A DNA stretch of 64,000 bases from Harmothoe impar (GCA_947462335.1 OX381708.1:45449377-45513376); one strand, 5' to 3'. Shown: positions 1 to 12,062, numbered from the stretch's first letter. A program made the numbers and translations. Notes: a model not told the origin generated them from the sequence alone.

Positions 1-960
1 GAAAGTGGGTTCTGATCGGTTTTTGGACGGGTTGAAAGCGGGCTTAGATCGGTTTTTGGATGGGTTGAAAGCAGGCTAAGATCAGATAATTATGGGTTTT
101 TAGAATCTATCCAATCATTCTCCAATGATTTCTTGTATTTGTTGAACCAGATATCCTAGGTCCTGCTAATCAACCCAAGGCATAATCATACTCTTCCAAC
201 CCAATAATGGAAGTATCAAGCAGGCCTATTATCATCAGGTTTGAGCCACATGCAGCATAGACAAGTGTCTATGGTGCACATTGGCCTTCAAAGCCATAGT
301 TCATACCTACATGGGGCACATGAGTCTTGTATTAAGATTGTAATGCCACAGAAATAGTGTTTACACTGGATAGTTGCCTAGAGAACCTCCTTTTCATCAT
401 TCAAATATATATTCTATCTTATTTCCAAACTGTGAGAACATCTATTTATTGTTTCCTATTCTACATCACTTTAACATTTTATTGTATTATTATTTAATGT
501 CAATTTCATCTGGCTTTGTTGGAAAACTCTAGATATTGTATAGTAGTGACATCTGGTGTCAATCATCAGAACTATTAGACCAGTTGCCCTGTCCAAACCC
601 AACCTCAGCCCTCATCGGCCCGGAGTGGGCTAACCGACGGGCGCCCGTTGGTTTAGGGCACTGGGTTTTGGTGTGGCCCCAAGTGGGCTGCCCGAATTGG
701 GCTCAGAACGGGTTTTGGAGGGGTTTCCTGTCATCTGGCCAACATGAACCCAAAGCGGGTAGCCCTCTTTGAAACTGATCTGAGCCCAAATCGGGCAGCC
801 CGCTTTGAAACTGATCTGAGCCCAAAATGGGCAGCCCGATCTGGGCCACACTTCAGCCCAGCCATCTGCCCAACATGAAACCCAGCTCAGTTTTGCCCGA
901 CTTCAAACAGCCAATCCAAGCTAAAACCAAATTGGCCCCGTGCGGGCTTGCTACTAGGGT
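1..960. repeat. TGGGC-rich dispersed repeat, copy 1
   Basis: The stretch opens with two tandem units of about 42 bp built on GATCGGTTTTTGGA, and holds two tandem 39-bp units near 765-845 built on TTTGAAACTGATCTGAGCCC. The parts at 130-270 and 530-620 match, in the same order, the sequence at about 43880-44370, for example the shared TTGTATAGTAG and AATCATACTCTTCC. I infer an old non-coding transposon. The short reading frames here are low-complexity by-products. Confidence 0.6.
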
Positions 961-1299
961 TGTTGCATAAGAAACCCTACTACCTAGCTGCCATAGACCC
1001 TACAGGCAAAAAGGGGCCTGTTTGTAGCCTTATAACCCCCACCCCATCTTTAGCCACCGTTAGATTTAAGATAGCGACATGTTCTTGATTATTGAGGAAT
1101 GTCTATGGGGGCTTTTTTGGTCAGCCAAAATAGCCCTCCTTCTGAATTAATTTTTGAATATTTAATAGTTATTGAATAAATTACACACAAAACTTGGCTT
1201 TTAAAAAGATACATCATACATAAAAATCGAACACATAGGTTCCTTAGTGTCACGGAGGACCTACAGATGCCCCCAAAACATATTTAGATTTAGATGAAC

Positions 1300-1366
1300 C
1301 ATTGCCCCGGCCCCCACTCGTGAAATACGACAGAGACGGATTCAATGGGCGTTAGCATTTACCTAC
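1300..1366. repeat. Half copy of the GTGAAATAC hairpin family
   Basis: The segment GGCCCCCACTCGTGAAATAC followed by an AGAGACGG...CAATGGGCGTT tail is nearly identical to the right arm of the hairpin at 30921-31069. Only one arm is recognisable here. The rest of 960-3590 shows C-runs and AT-rich sequence with no gene I can support. Confidence 0.55.
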
Positions 1367-3607
1367 TTTTTAAGCGTTCCTCTTTTATATGTGATTGTGT
1401 GGAAGAAAACTTCCCTCAAAAGTCCCTAAGGTAGAATGGCTAGTTAATAATTTCAAAGATGTTGGGCCCCACAGTGGGGTAATATGGATGCCATTGTCAA
1501 AAATGGCCAAATATCTTTTAAGCAGGAGTGGTACTCTTTGAATAAGAAGCCTTTGAGGTAACAAAATGTATGATAGTTCAAACTGCCTGAAAACATTATA
1601 TGATACTTTCTTACCTCAATTGGCGCTATATGCCTGTTCCTGTTGAGAGATTTTTTCAAAATGTAAAAGAATTAGCAAAATTTGGCAAGAATGGAGTGTT
1701 TACATCGTTGCCTTGGTAACCAGGTTGTTATGATATGCCCAAACCCCTATCTAGTAGATGGGGCTCCCATATATCTTCAATTCAAACTATTTCGTGACCA
1801 TCTTTTTTGAGATGCACACTAGAAATTTACCTCTAGGCTATATTCCAGGTATTCAATTTCATTTTCCCCGTATAATTCAAATAATAGTTAATCCCTCCAT
1901 AATACATAATTAACATAATAACCCCACCAACTACTCGAAAGTTATCTCTATCTCCCAACTACATTTAGATTTTGAGAAAAGCCCCCTCCCCCCCCAAAAA
2001 AAACGCTTGTACCTGTTGAATCATGCGTGTTCGCAGGTATTTAAATGGACCATTTTAAATGTTGACCCTCCCCCCAGCATAGAGGCTTTTTGAGTTCTGG
2101 TTCCTCCACCAAGGGCCTGTTTTACATTATGACCCCCCCCCCCCTATGTCCACCAAGCCTGCAGCTGGCAATACATGTCTCGGCCCTTAGCAGGTGTGTT
2201 GGAGATTACTTCTATGATTTAAACCTTTCAGGTTCCACTTCTCATAGGCTTGTAGAGTAACTAATAACTGCTCTCCTCGCTCTTCTTGCCCTTCTGGCTG
2301 TGGCCGCAGCATTCTTCTCTTTCATGTATGTCCCACATAGTTTTTCAATTTCCCCTTTGAAGAGAAACTTGTTGGGTGCGCATGAAAGGGAGTTTGTAGG
2401 TGAGCTTGTTTTCATTCCTAGTTCTGCACCTTACATTTATAGGAGATTTCTTGTTTACTATAATATTATATTCGGGACATCAGTAGTTCTTTTCTCCTCT
2501 GGGCTATAGGAGAGGAATTTCACAGAGGTCATAAAGATCAGCTACCGAGTCCTTGGCCCATTTACTCATAAAGCGTATCATACCATGGATCAGGCTATAT
2601 ATTTCAGGGATGATGGACTTTTAAAGGTGAGTCCTGGGGTGGTGACCATTCCCACCATAGATCAGCTACAACAGTAATGTGAAGTTTCCCCCTCATTTGT
2701 TTGGCACAGTATTTAGTAGGCATATATAAATTATCATATCAATCAAAGTCAAACATACAAAAAACGAAATATTATACAGGGAAATCAGTGTAGTGAAACT
2801 AAATTGTGTATGCATCCACATTATGTTTTGTTAACCTATATGTATAATATGGGGATAATATGAGGCTTACAGATAACATAATTTTGTGAAGACATTACTT
2901 GTAACAATATATAAGCAAAGGTTCACGGGTATAGTTCCTCGCTGAGGGTTATTTCATTAGCCAAAGCTGAGTGAAATAATCCTCAGTGAGGATATACGAG
3001 TGCTCCTCTGTATTTATTTCATGTCATTATTAACAATATTTGTCAAAGTAAATTGATCTGAAATTCTGATGATTTGAAAGGCTGTGAAATACGGGATAGG
3101 ATTATCTAACAAGGGGTGTGAAATACAGCCTTCCTTGGTAAAGTCGAAAGGGAACGCTGTATTCACCATGAAATAAAACGCAGCCATTTCTATAGAGGGG
3201 CTCAAGAGTGGAATAAACTCCCTCCTCATATTCAAACCTGTGATACAAATGCCAACTTTAAGGTTGAACTGAAACATTTTGTGTCCATACCTGTTATAAT
3301 GGATCGGTCATTGTCTATACACAAGATATTACCACCAGTTATGTCAGTAAATAATAATCCTAACATTGTGGGACATTTGCAGGGACGTTTACAATTACTG
3401 TGTCCAATAGTTATACACTTTCCTGTTTACAAATACCCAATTCTCTCCTTATGTTTCAACTCATGTCTTACCATTTTTTCTCTTACTGTGACATGCATGA
3501 GTTGAATGAGAGTAAACATCGGGGAATGTTAACCCTCCCACCGCCAGATTTCTCTGTAGTTTTGCCAAAAATATGATACCAAGCATGAGGTGCTTCAACT
3601 GAGACAT

Positions 3608-3670
3608 ATAAAGAGGGGGGGGGGGACTTGGCATGCCCCAGAAGCGGTGGCTGATACTGCTCTACAGAGA
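3608..3670. repeat. 50-bp dispersed repeat (CTTGGCATGCCCCAGAAGCGG)
   Basis: A G-run is followed by CTTGGCATGCCCCAGAAGCG, GTGGCTGA and CTGCTCTACAGAG. The same block, with a few substitutions, recurs at 6415-6472, also after a G-rich stretch. It resembles the tRNA-derived part of a SINE, but I cannot fold it with confidence. Confidence 0.5.
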
Positions 3671-3849
3671 GTAAACATTGGGAATGTTAATCATAGAAAC
3701 ATAAATGTGGGAGGTTGATCCCCATGACCTGAACGCAATATAATTGGTAAAATTAACAAGAAAAATACTTAATGAATATGTAGATGACGTCAATGCCTCC
3801 TCCAGCGGGGCACCTGATGTACACAGCGTAATGTTTCTGAAGCACATTG

Positions 3850-3916
3850 ATTGGACAACGGAAATGAGTAGTTAATGCTAAGGCATATAAAGTCTTGTAG
3901 AAAGTTGTGAAAAGAC
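3850..3916 (+). promoter_or_regulatory. Candidate TATA promoter with inverted CCAAT box
   Basis: A TATA box (CATATAAAG, TATAAA at 3886-3891) has an ATTGG (reverse CCAAT) at 3850-3854, about 35 bp upstream. The expected transcription start lies near 3917. It is followed by a short sequence free of ATG and ending in a strong donor. This is the normal layout of a small spliced animal gene; activity is inferred. Confidence 0.45.
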
Positions 3917-3982
3917 AACCATTGAAGACGAGCCTGCAGAACACAGCACACTCTCCAACACTCAGTTAAGCACCCCAACACT
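3917..3982 (+). other. Candidate non-coding 5'UTR exon
   Basis: From the expected start to 3982 there is no ATG. The segment ends with CAACACT followed by a consensus donor GTGAGTAC (3983 on). The next + strand coding exon that lacks its own 5' end is at 12993, preceded by an acceptor. The two could be joined by a 9-kb intron filled with transposons. RNA reads across 3982/12993 would settle it. Confidence 0.4.
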
Positions 3983-4750
3983 GTGAGTACCAAAGTTGTT
4001 TTACACACTCATGCATTGTTGTGTATATGTCAACATAGATAACATAATTCTGGGTGTGGTAGGGTGGGTCAATGATGCAGTGGGAGTTAAGGCAGAAGTG
4101 GGGAGAGAACCATGTATTTTCATTGCTTTCCCCAACCATGTTATTACAGATTACGAAATCATAAAATCATTTAGACATCTATTGGTTGAAAAGGGTGTCA
4201 GAGATATAATCTTATTCGTTGTTTTGTATTGTTCAGTTCATATAAGTGTGTGATCTTTCAGTTTAAGAATGGGGTTCGCTAAATGAGACATAGAATCAGC
4301 CTGTGTGGCCATCAAAAGTCACGAAATAGCTATAATGTAGACCATGGTATTATCCACCAGATTTGATTACTATGTGTGAACACAATTCCAAGGAAAGGGT
4401 TTGTTCTTTTACCATATGCATATATACCTGTGAGGGCCTTTGAAAATGGGCGCTTTTTAGGCAATTCCGGATGAGAAAGGGTGCATTTTAAGGTCTTATT
4501 ACTCAAAACTTTTAGATGACACTTTCATTCAATTTTTCTCAACATTAGAACTAATAAGGTGCGCTTTAGGCCTACCATTTTCCCCCATTTTGAGCTCAAT
4601 TTCTTGTGATGCTGGTGCTATCTCGTTGTTTTGCCTCCCATGATAAGGGTCTCAAATCTGAGGTGATGTTCACACATAGGAACTATAGAAAACAGTGGCC
4701 GCAGGCATTATCCCCGACAACATCATTATTGCCAGCTATACCCGGTACCC

Positions 4751-5529
4751 CCCTGTAAACACAGACACGTAGGTCAGACGTAAATCTACATTGATTTGGG
4801 GTATGAACTGCATAATTTTACAAGGTTTATGAAAGTCAAAATGTGAAGGTTTAGTTTGATTCAATGGACTTTTAAGTATTATTTAGTTTTTAGATGTCAT
4901 TCAGAAGTAGATAAACCTAAAAATTATACATAACCTAACATATAAATCTATATAGAAAAGAAAAAAGAAAGGCATAGATCTGTATCATTGATGATGTTGC
5001 AGAAGAATTTACATTTAGAAACCTCATTTCTTCTGTAAAGAATATTATCACTATAGCCTAACTCAGTTTTCATTACCACCAATGTGGTGTTCAATAAACA
5101 TAATGCCCCAATGCACATATTTTGGACAAAACTTCAATCCTGTGTCCTTATGTAAAAACATCCAGTGCTATGTGGCTGATTTTCATAATATTAAATTGCC
5201 TAAATAGATAATTTACTGCTTGAATGTGGTAGTTAGAGAACTGTAAGATTCTCTTCATAGTTAACAGTGCTGCCATCTAGTGTGACACTTGGGAACTATC
5301 TAGGGACTTTATGTAAGTGAACAAGAAGCATCAAGTAAATCTATGTTGAACTACGTCTAGAATTGGGGGGGGGGGGGGGGGGGGTAAGGGATAGGACTTA
5401 TTTCATCAATTTAACTTTCACGTTATGACATTCATAAACCTTGCAAAAAAATGTATTTCAAACCGTTGGTTGGTAAATGACCTAGATAAACCTCTCAGCT
5501 ACGTTGGAATGAGGTAATGTGTTTACAGG
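4751..5529. mobile_element. ACGT-rich foldback element, copy 1
   Basis: It begins CCCTGTAAACAC and ends GTGTTTACAGG, with long subterminal inverted sequence rich in ACGTAAAT and CAACGT motifs. The middle is shared with copy 2 (20442-21282): CATTACCACCAATGTGGTGT, TACTGCTTGAATGTGGTAG and CTAGTGTGACAC. There is no transposase. It is a non-autonomous DNA element, 779 bp long. A run of 20 G lies at 5365-5384. Confidence 0.8.
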
Positions 5530-5684
5530 AACCTGGTCGCACTACACTTTAGGACGTTGTGACGTTGTGACTGAAGAATACAACGTCGAATATTTACCAC
5601 ATGGATTCCATTGTTTAATAGTTTAGCTATTGTAATGTAGTAGTCAGATGAACATTTCTCTTAAATTAAATATTTCTATGTCGA

Positions 5685-5911
5685 GGGTGCTGTTTCTCCA
5701 CACTATGGACTTCTGCACTTTACAGATGGCCTAAACTGTTTCTGCTTATCAAATTCCATATAATACGGATGTCCGTATTTGTATGTAACGGTACCATTTT
5801 GGTAAAAAAAAGAAAATCATATTTATTGTTTTTATTGTCTCCACAAATATGGAATATTTTGTCCACAGATTGCGGATGTCCGTAGGCCTACTTTGTGGAG
5901 AAACAGCACCC
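5685..5911. mobile_element. 227-bp inverted-repeat MITE
   Basis: The ends are perfect 18-bp inverted repeats, GGGTGCTGTTTCTCCACA on the left and its complement on the right. The inside is AT-rich and includes two GGATGTCCGTA motifs. No coding capacity is seen, and no clear target duplication. Confidence 0.8.
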
Positions 5912-6034
5912 TGAGTGATTTGGCAATTTCACAGGCTCATGTGTATTATGTATTATAATAATGTCACAGAAATCTATATAACTATCATATGCACACATTT
6001 CTTGGGTTTAATACAAGCCGTCATACGATACTGA

Positions 6035-6303
6035 GTCAAAAAAAAGAAGGTGTGTTTCAAGTTACATAGTCTTAAAATCTAGGTAGGGTAAGTCAGATTA
6101 AAAAAAAAATTCTCTTTTACCTTTCGACTGAAAAGTACCCAAAAAATGGTCTCGCAAACTTCAGTGTCAACTGGTGGACTTTCAAATTAACTCTGATATA
6201 GCCTCAAAATTAATTTTGAAATAAATATTTTCTCAAAATTGGATACAAATTTCTAGGCTCGGCCCTGTTTTGCTATGTAGGGTCAGGTAACCTGAATTTG
6301 GCC
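6035..6303. mobile_element. AAGGTGTGTTTCA foldback element, copy 1 (degenerate)
   Basis: The left end (poly-A then GGTGTGTTTCAAG and GGTAGGGTAAGTC) and the right end (CTAGGCTCGGCCCTGTTTTG, GGGTCAGGTAACCTGAA) match the ends of the better preserved element at 25289-25702. It is an older copy of the same non-autonomous family. Confidence 0.6.
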
Positions 6304-6414
6304 CAATCATATTAAAACTTTGAGAGTCATTTGTGTGTTCGACCATGCATGCATTCCGCCTAAATCTGGTTTGTGGAGATACGGTTGAGCGGTCTATGTA
6401 ACCCGTCTTGGTGG

Positions 6415-6472
6415 GGGGAGGGGAGGTCTTGGCATGCCTCAGAAGCGGTGACTGAGACCGCTCTACAGAATT
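6415..6472. repeat. 50-bp dispersed repeat, second copy
   Basis: CTTGGCATGCCTCAGAAGCG then GTGACTGAGACCGCTCTACAGA matches 3628-3670 after a G-rich run. Next to it (6582-6713) is a short element whose ends, CCAGCTAACAAAAA and TTTTTTGTTCACTGGG, are related to the ends of the foldback at 7493-9064. Confidence 0.5.
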
Positions 6473-7689
6473 GGAGAGGAAATAATGAATACTTCCTTTT
6501 AAAAAAGAGACCACCAAAACAGTTGGCTGGGGATTGAGACCAGGATCTTGGCATCATCAGCGATATGCATTGCCAACAGCCCAGCTAACAAAAACACATT
6601 ATTTTACATCAAAATAACTTTTTAACTTTATATAATGTTATACCATAGTAAGGAGCCTTAGAGAAACGTTATATAATGTTATAAAATGTTGTATACTTTT
6701 TTTTGTTCACTGGGAGAGCTATGGAGGAAGCTGGTAACAAAGCTTTAGAATACTGGGCATTAAGCCCACCCTCGTGCTAGGGAGAGAGGTGGGTGGGGGA
6801 GAGGATGATGAGTAGAGAGAAATAGAGAAAAGAATGTAGCTCATTAAAAGGAATCACATCCCAGCCAACACACCCTAGTGGGCCCTAGGTGGGTCACAGA
6901 TGGGCTGCCTTATGAGGCCCATATGGGCTCCCCATCTGGGGCCCGCTTCGTTTTGACTGGGGCTATCAGGTGGGGCCCAGAAGGGCTTACCCAGGTTTAA
7001 TAATAGTATATCCGATGTGTGGGACAAAAAAAAAGATTTCCCTAAAAATGAGTCAGAATGTTCACAAATAATGTATTTGACTTCCTATATGTTCCATTCC
7101 CTCTAATTCCCTCCGGTTTGGCTATAATTAGATTTTATTGCCCAATATATATGGTCATTTTGGAATAAAAGCGTGCACGCAATTATTCCCCTCATTGAAA
7201 ATACACTAGAAAAGCCCATGGACTAGGGACATTGGATCCCTTTGCGACCTATTAACACCCATTGATGAAATTTAATTGACCTCCATCCTCTAAATATTAT
7301 ACTTTTACAGTGTTTGGAATATAGTTAAGTAAAATTTAGGATTTGAAGAAAAATCGGATATACCCACTTTAAAGTGGGCTGGCCCTGTTCAGATCTAAGT
7401 GGGACGCAGGTGGGCACCTTTAGTTGGGTAACACGTAATTGGGGGGTGGGGGCTGGGGGGACAGACACATCATTTCTTTTAGCTATAAGCTTCCCAGCTA
7501 ACAAGAAACGTTTTCCAAACGTTTGCAAACGTTTCTATCTGGTTTGGGAGAAAACGTTTGGAAAGAGTTAACCAAAACGTTTTGGTAGAACGTTTTTTAA
7601 ACGTCTAGAAAACGTTTGCACAAGGTTTGCAAAAGGTTTGCAGAAGGGTTGGTTTGGTTCGTAGTTACATGTACACTAAAAGTCACCCC

Positions 7690-7757
7690 GAGGACTGAAC
7701 CCATGACCTTTAGATTGGCAGTCCCAGGCTCTCCTGCTTGAGCTAACGAGGCCTTTG
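7690..7757 (-). repeat. tRNA-like block in foldback arm
   Basis: Read on the minus strand it gives TTAGCTCAAGCAGGAGAG (A-box-like), an anticodon-like stem, and GGGTTCAGTCC (B-box-like). It lacks a clean acceptor stem, so it is a tRNA-derived sequence and not a functional tRNA gene. Confidence 0.5.
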
Positions 7758-7972
7758 GTATAACCAGGCTCAAAATAGAGTATTAGAAAACGTGACGTAG
7801 CTCATTAAACGCACACATAGCAGTAGCAGTATAGCCTACAATTGGGTTAAAGAGATATTCCCGTGTTCGATAATTATATTCTGATTTACCAATGATATCT
7901 CAAAATCGCTAAGCACTATGTTAGTTTGATATATAATGATGTAATAAAAGCAAAGAAAATTATGATTCATAG

Positions 7973-8495
7973 TGTAGGGGCACGAATAATACGTGTACAT
8001 ATGGGTCCGTGGAGTCAGAGCGGGAAGTGCCTCCTTCTGACACTAGGTGGCAACACCTACGCCATGTCCTTTCGGTTATCCGGTAGCGGAGCCAGGCAGG
8101 GCACTCCAGACAGCGCTACGGTGGAGTGCCACGTCGACACTGCTTGGTCCGCGCTCAGGGTATATAAGAGGCCGAGGTTGGCTACCTCAGGGAGTTCGTC
8201 CCAGGACGAGCTCTGACCCACACCTTTCGATACCTTCGTTACCTTTTCGATCGGGGCACCTACACCCCTCCCACACTCTGGCTCCTGCACCAGTCATGCT
8301 GGCTCAGGACCAGATCATCCAGCTTTGCTGACTTCGAACTATCGGTAGAACGCTGTATATCTTCGAATGGTTAAACCAAGTGAACCGAGCAAAATCTTCG
8401 TGTTACTTTGAGGCTGTGATCGTGACTGAATAAATCTGTTGCATTCAAACCGACTTTGGAACCTGTGTTCGTGTGATACTTCCACAACCCCTACA
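7973..8495 (+). mobile_element. Solo LTR of a retrotransposon
   Basis: A 523-bp unit with ends TGTAGGGG and CCCCTACA (TG...CA, 8-bp inverted ends) is flanked on both sides by the 4-bp duplication ATAG (7969-7972 and 8496-8499). It has a TATA box (TATATAAG, about 8160) and a polyadenylation signal AATAAA at 8429-8434, so its own transcription runs on the plus strand. No internal retroviral genes remain nearby. This is the typical outcome of recombination between two LTRs. The size and TSD suit Ty3/Gypsy or Bel elements; the class is not resolved. Confidence 0.88.
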
Positions 8496-8671
8496 ATAGG
8501 CTAGATTTGGATATATCAACATTTAAAAGTGGACCACCTTTTACTATGACCATCTAGGGGAGACAGAAATTAGAAAAATTAGAAAAAAACTGTAAAAGAA
8601 AATCCTAGTTCTTTGACCAATCTCTATCTGAATAACACTAACCTACTATGAGGTACAATCATCACCTACCA

Positions 8672-8735
8672 AGTTAGCCCTGGCCATAGAGCACTGGACT
8701 TTAGATCCACAGATCGCTGGTTCGAATCCCACCCA
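8672..8735 (+). repeat. tRNA-like block in right foldback arm
   Basis: GCCCTGGCCATAGAGCACTGG is followed by an anticodon-arm-like stretch and GGTTCGAATCC, a perfect B-box. The 5' and 3' acceptor halves do not pair, so a working tRNA is unlikely. It mirrors the block at 7690-7757. Confidence 0.5.
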
Positions 8736-9537
8736 TTCTAAGAATCGTTTAGGTGGTAGCCAAAATGCAAAGTTTAGCAGAGTAAGAACTACATGTATAA
8801 AACGATATACTATTTGGTCAGATTTTACCCCACTTTTTGCTACTTATTCATACCTATACAATTTGGTTATTTTTATGGCAAAAAACGTTAAACGAACGTT
8901 CATATAACGTTACAGACAAACGTTTGGCTATAACGTTATAAAAACGTTATTTAGTGTCAACGTTTTCACGTTAAAAAAACGTTCTATATACGTTTTTGCA
9001 GACGTTTGCAAACCTTCTAAAAACGTTAAATCCTGGTAATGTAAACGTGTTTTTGTTAGCTGGGTTAGTTGTTATGTAGTTGATGACCATTATGTTAAGA
9101 GTAGTTACCAACAAGTATTCCAGTGGGTCAATTAATTCAGTTGCATTTAATGTCATCTCTTCCCTTTATTTAAGGAGGAGAAGCAAAATGCACCTTTTGA
9201 CTAACTACAACTCTCAAATTGGGTGACACAGTCAGAGTTCCTGTAGGTCTGATAGTAATACCTGAGGGAGCCCTGGGATTATGTACTATAATCATATCGG
9301 TTCATCATATCCCAGGGAAAGTATCAGAATGCTCCTTCTTTCTCTATTCAGATGCAAATTTGTGTAGACAATTTCATATAATATGAACGTACTGTGAAAA
9401 CTGTTTCATTTCAATGGGTTCAAAGGAATTGTGAATTTATGGCTCATTGTAATAAAGACAAGAAAATGTCTATAGGATAGCAAATCCCATTGTACTCTCA
9501 ATGATGACATCTAGTGGTAAGCTCAGGAACAATACTT

Positions 9538-10150
9538 GCCCACTTAGCCCAGGGTTAGCCCAGGTGAACCCCACTCTTTTGGCGAAGGTCTTTGAAATGT
9601 GATCATGAAAGTTTTGTTGGTAGAATTAGCCCAGAAAGTGAAGTTGGTGGGCTGGCCCACATGGGGCCCACCTGGCAGCTCACACCAAGTCCATGGAAAC
9701 CCATGCAGACCTGAGCCCACTTAGCCCAGCTCTAGCCCAGGTGAAACCCAGGTAGACAACATAGCATAAGAAAAATAATTTGAACTTGCATTTTCTAGAA
9801 AAAAAGGGACAAGTGAGGATAAATTAAAGTATCTGCAATGCAAGAAATCCATTAAAAAGTTGTGTACATGGGCTCAGCCCACCTGGGCCCTATCTGGCTG
9901 CCCATGCTGAGCCCATGGGAAACCCAGGGACACTTTTGCCAAGTTTGCCCATTTCCAACCCAGATGAAACCCACTTTTACAAAAACGCATAATATAATGT
10001 CAATCTAAAATGTAAATTAATTGAATATTTTCAGAATTGAGTATGAATTGAAGGATTTGCGATGCGAACATGACATGTTGATATTCTGGGCTGAGCCCAC
10101 ATGGTCCCCATCTGGATGCCCTGACAATTACCAGTAAATACCCAGATATG
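9538..10150. repeat. About 220-bp tandem repeats in outer foldback arm
   Basis: The motif GGGCT(G/C)(A/G)GCCCAC restarts at about 9649, 9869 and 10088, each followed by a GCCC..CCCAG(G/A)TGAAACCCA motif about 90 bp later. A partial unit precedes them from 9538. The units are diverged and non-coding. Confidence 0.6.
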
Positions 10151-10211
10151 GGCTAGCCTATGGTGCCCAGAGACACACCCATATGGGGCCCATTTGCGTG
10201 TGTTGGCTGGG

Positions 10212-12062
10212 GTGTTGGTACACAGAGTAGATTTAAGAATGAAATATATGTAAATTACCCCTAATCCTTGACACATTATCGCTTCAGTTCTCTCCTCAGC
10301 TCAGCCACCATGAGATTACATACTACCGGTAATCATCATCACTTCTTGTCTAATTACATTTTTCATTTTTGATTGATGGTGTGGAATATGTTTAATGCAC
10401 TTCATGACACCAGTATTATTATGTACATTGCGAGCGTAACAGCTTTAATAGCTAGATAGTTTGGATAAGCACAGATAATTGTAATTAATCTCTTCGTCTC
10501 CGTCCCAGACTAATTGCTCTCTCAATTATGTAGTCGGGCACCTCGAGGAACTGGTTTGCATGGTTACTATACACTAAATGATTAAAAGTATGTCAACACA
10601 TACAATTACAGTTTATTAAAGCAGCATTCTAACCAAGCATCTGTCACTCCCATTTCTATTATTGTTCTAGTCTACTATATGGTGAAGTGTGAGGTTCCAC
10701 ACCTAACATAGATTACATAGATTAAGGAGCATTGCGATGGCCATATACTTGAGAAATATTAGTTAAGCTGTCCCTGCAAAAATGTGAAAACTTGGAAATA
10801 AAATGATGTTATCAAAGTTGTATGGGTCAGGTTTAACACTTATATATTACTGTACTATATAGAGTTACTGGTCTTCAGTAATTGGTATTTTCCGCCTTCA
10901 GTTGGTTCTTTAAAGGGTATCACTACCTGTTCGATGATCTAGATATTCTATTGATATGACTTAGTATAATATTAGTTCAATACATTAGGAACTAGAAAAA
11001 GTAAAGAAAATGGCATGGTACAGTGCTCAATTCTATGGGAAAGCCACTTGAAAAAGCTAGTTCTTAACTAAGCTAAAAGAGATTTTTTTTTGTGGTCAGA
11101 TGACCATGTTCTTCTATTGTTATCTTCGAATCACTTTGGATTAGATTAGTTGGCAGAATAATCAAATAGAAAATGGAAAAAAAATTGCATGTTGTGGTGC
11201 TCATTTTTCTGTAATGCCCATTTAAAGAGGCAATCTAGCCCTATAGCCCATGCAATGGACGTTGCTGCTTAAATACTCTCTATGTGAAAATAAGACTATA
11301 ATGCAAGATTCCTTCCCCCCCCCCTTTTTACCCCCCCCCCACCAAAAAAAAGAATAACTATGATGAGAAATAAGATGAGAACAAATAATATCATCATAGG
11401 GGAGATTACTCAGGCTCAGTCATTGGCCAAACCTGATATTGCAGATATTTATCATAATTTTCCTACTTTATTTGCTCTAAAATTTTAAATATCTATCGGA
11501 TAACAAATCCAAGCCTATGTATGGAAACTTTCAAAGCTGAGGTCACCAGTGGTCTAAACTTAATATTAATGTGATAGAACCATGTAGGACTTTATATATG
11601 TGCAAAATACGCCATTTCACGCCATTCTACGCCACTGGGCCCCTAAGGGTTAAAACAAACCCTGTTTATCTTTACCCTTAGAAGAGGCGGTCCAGTGTGT
11701 ATGTCTAAATGCACTAATAATGATGTCTACTTTGACCATAATTTGCCAACTACTCAGGTATATAGTCCCCCGGTCCCAGCACTCAGCCCCTTGAACAGAC
11801 ACCATTCATGTTCAGAAAGCACGGACATCTCAAGGTAGATTTTCACTGTCTTGGCATATCAACGTTTTCTGGGCACAGCATATTTAGCATAGAAAAGGGT
11901 TATTTTCTCAATGTGACCACGTAGACATCATTTTGGCAACATTAGCGCTTTTGCACGCTTTTGTCCAAAGATAGAGTCAACTTTGAAGCGCAAAGGTGCA
12001 TTTTTTTAGCCTAAACTCTGCAAAAAAGCAGGTATTTTTGAAAGGTCTGAACATAGATGGTG
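10212..12062. other. Intergenic/intronic stretch without supported genes
   Basis: AT-rich sequence with stops in all frames. Low-complexity C and T runs lie at about 11311-11345. An acceptor-like CTCTCCTCAG with a Kozak-like GCCACCATGAG at about 10300-10313 opens only a 20-residue frame, so I do not call an exon. It could be part of a long first intron of the peptide gene at 12999. Confidence 0.4.

Larger units (their letters stand above)
7493..9064. mobile_element. CCCAGCTAACA foldback element with tRNA-like arms
   Basis: The left end is CCCAGCTAACAAGAAACG and the right end is TTTTTGTTAGCTGGG. The subterminal arms are arrays of AAACGTT/AACGTTT. Inside each arm is a tRNA-like block in opposite orientation, minus strand near 7690-7757 and plus strand near 8672-8735. 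The centre is split by the solo LTR at 7973-8495. Without the LTR and its duplication the element is about 1.05 kb. Confidence 0.75.
6860..10211. mobile_element. Outer TGGGCC-rich foldback element (nested host)
   Basis: The terminal inverted repeats are CCCAGCCAACACAC at 6860 and GTGTGTTGGCTGGG ending at 10211. Both arms are rich in TGGGC, TGGGGCCC and CCCAGATGG motifs. The right arm contains about 2.8 tandem units of about 220 bp. The span is 3352 bp only because a second foldback element (7493-9064) sits inside it. There is no transposase reading frame. Related arms occur at 12063-12890. Confidence 0.7.

Noticed and set aside
3996..4253. 85-codon frame next to the candidate promoter
   Set aside because: It begins inside the predicted intron after the GTGAGT donor; no protein feature supports it.
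8672..8735. Functional tRNA gene
   Set aside because: A perfect B-box is present, but the acceptor stem does not pair and the block lies within a foldback arm.
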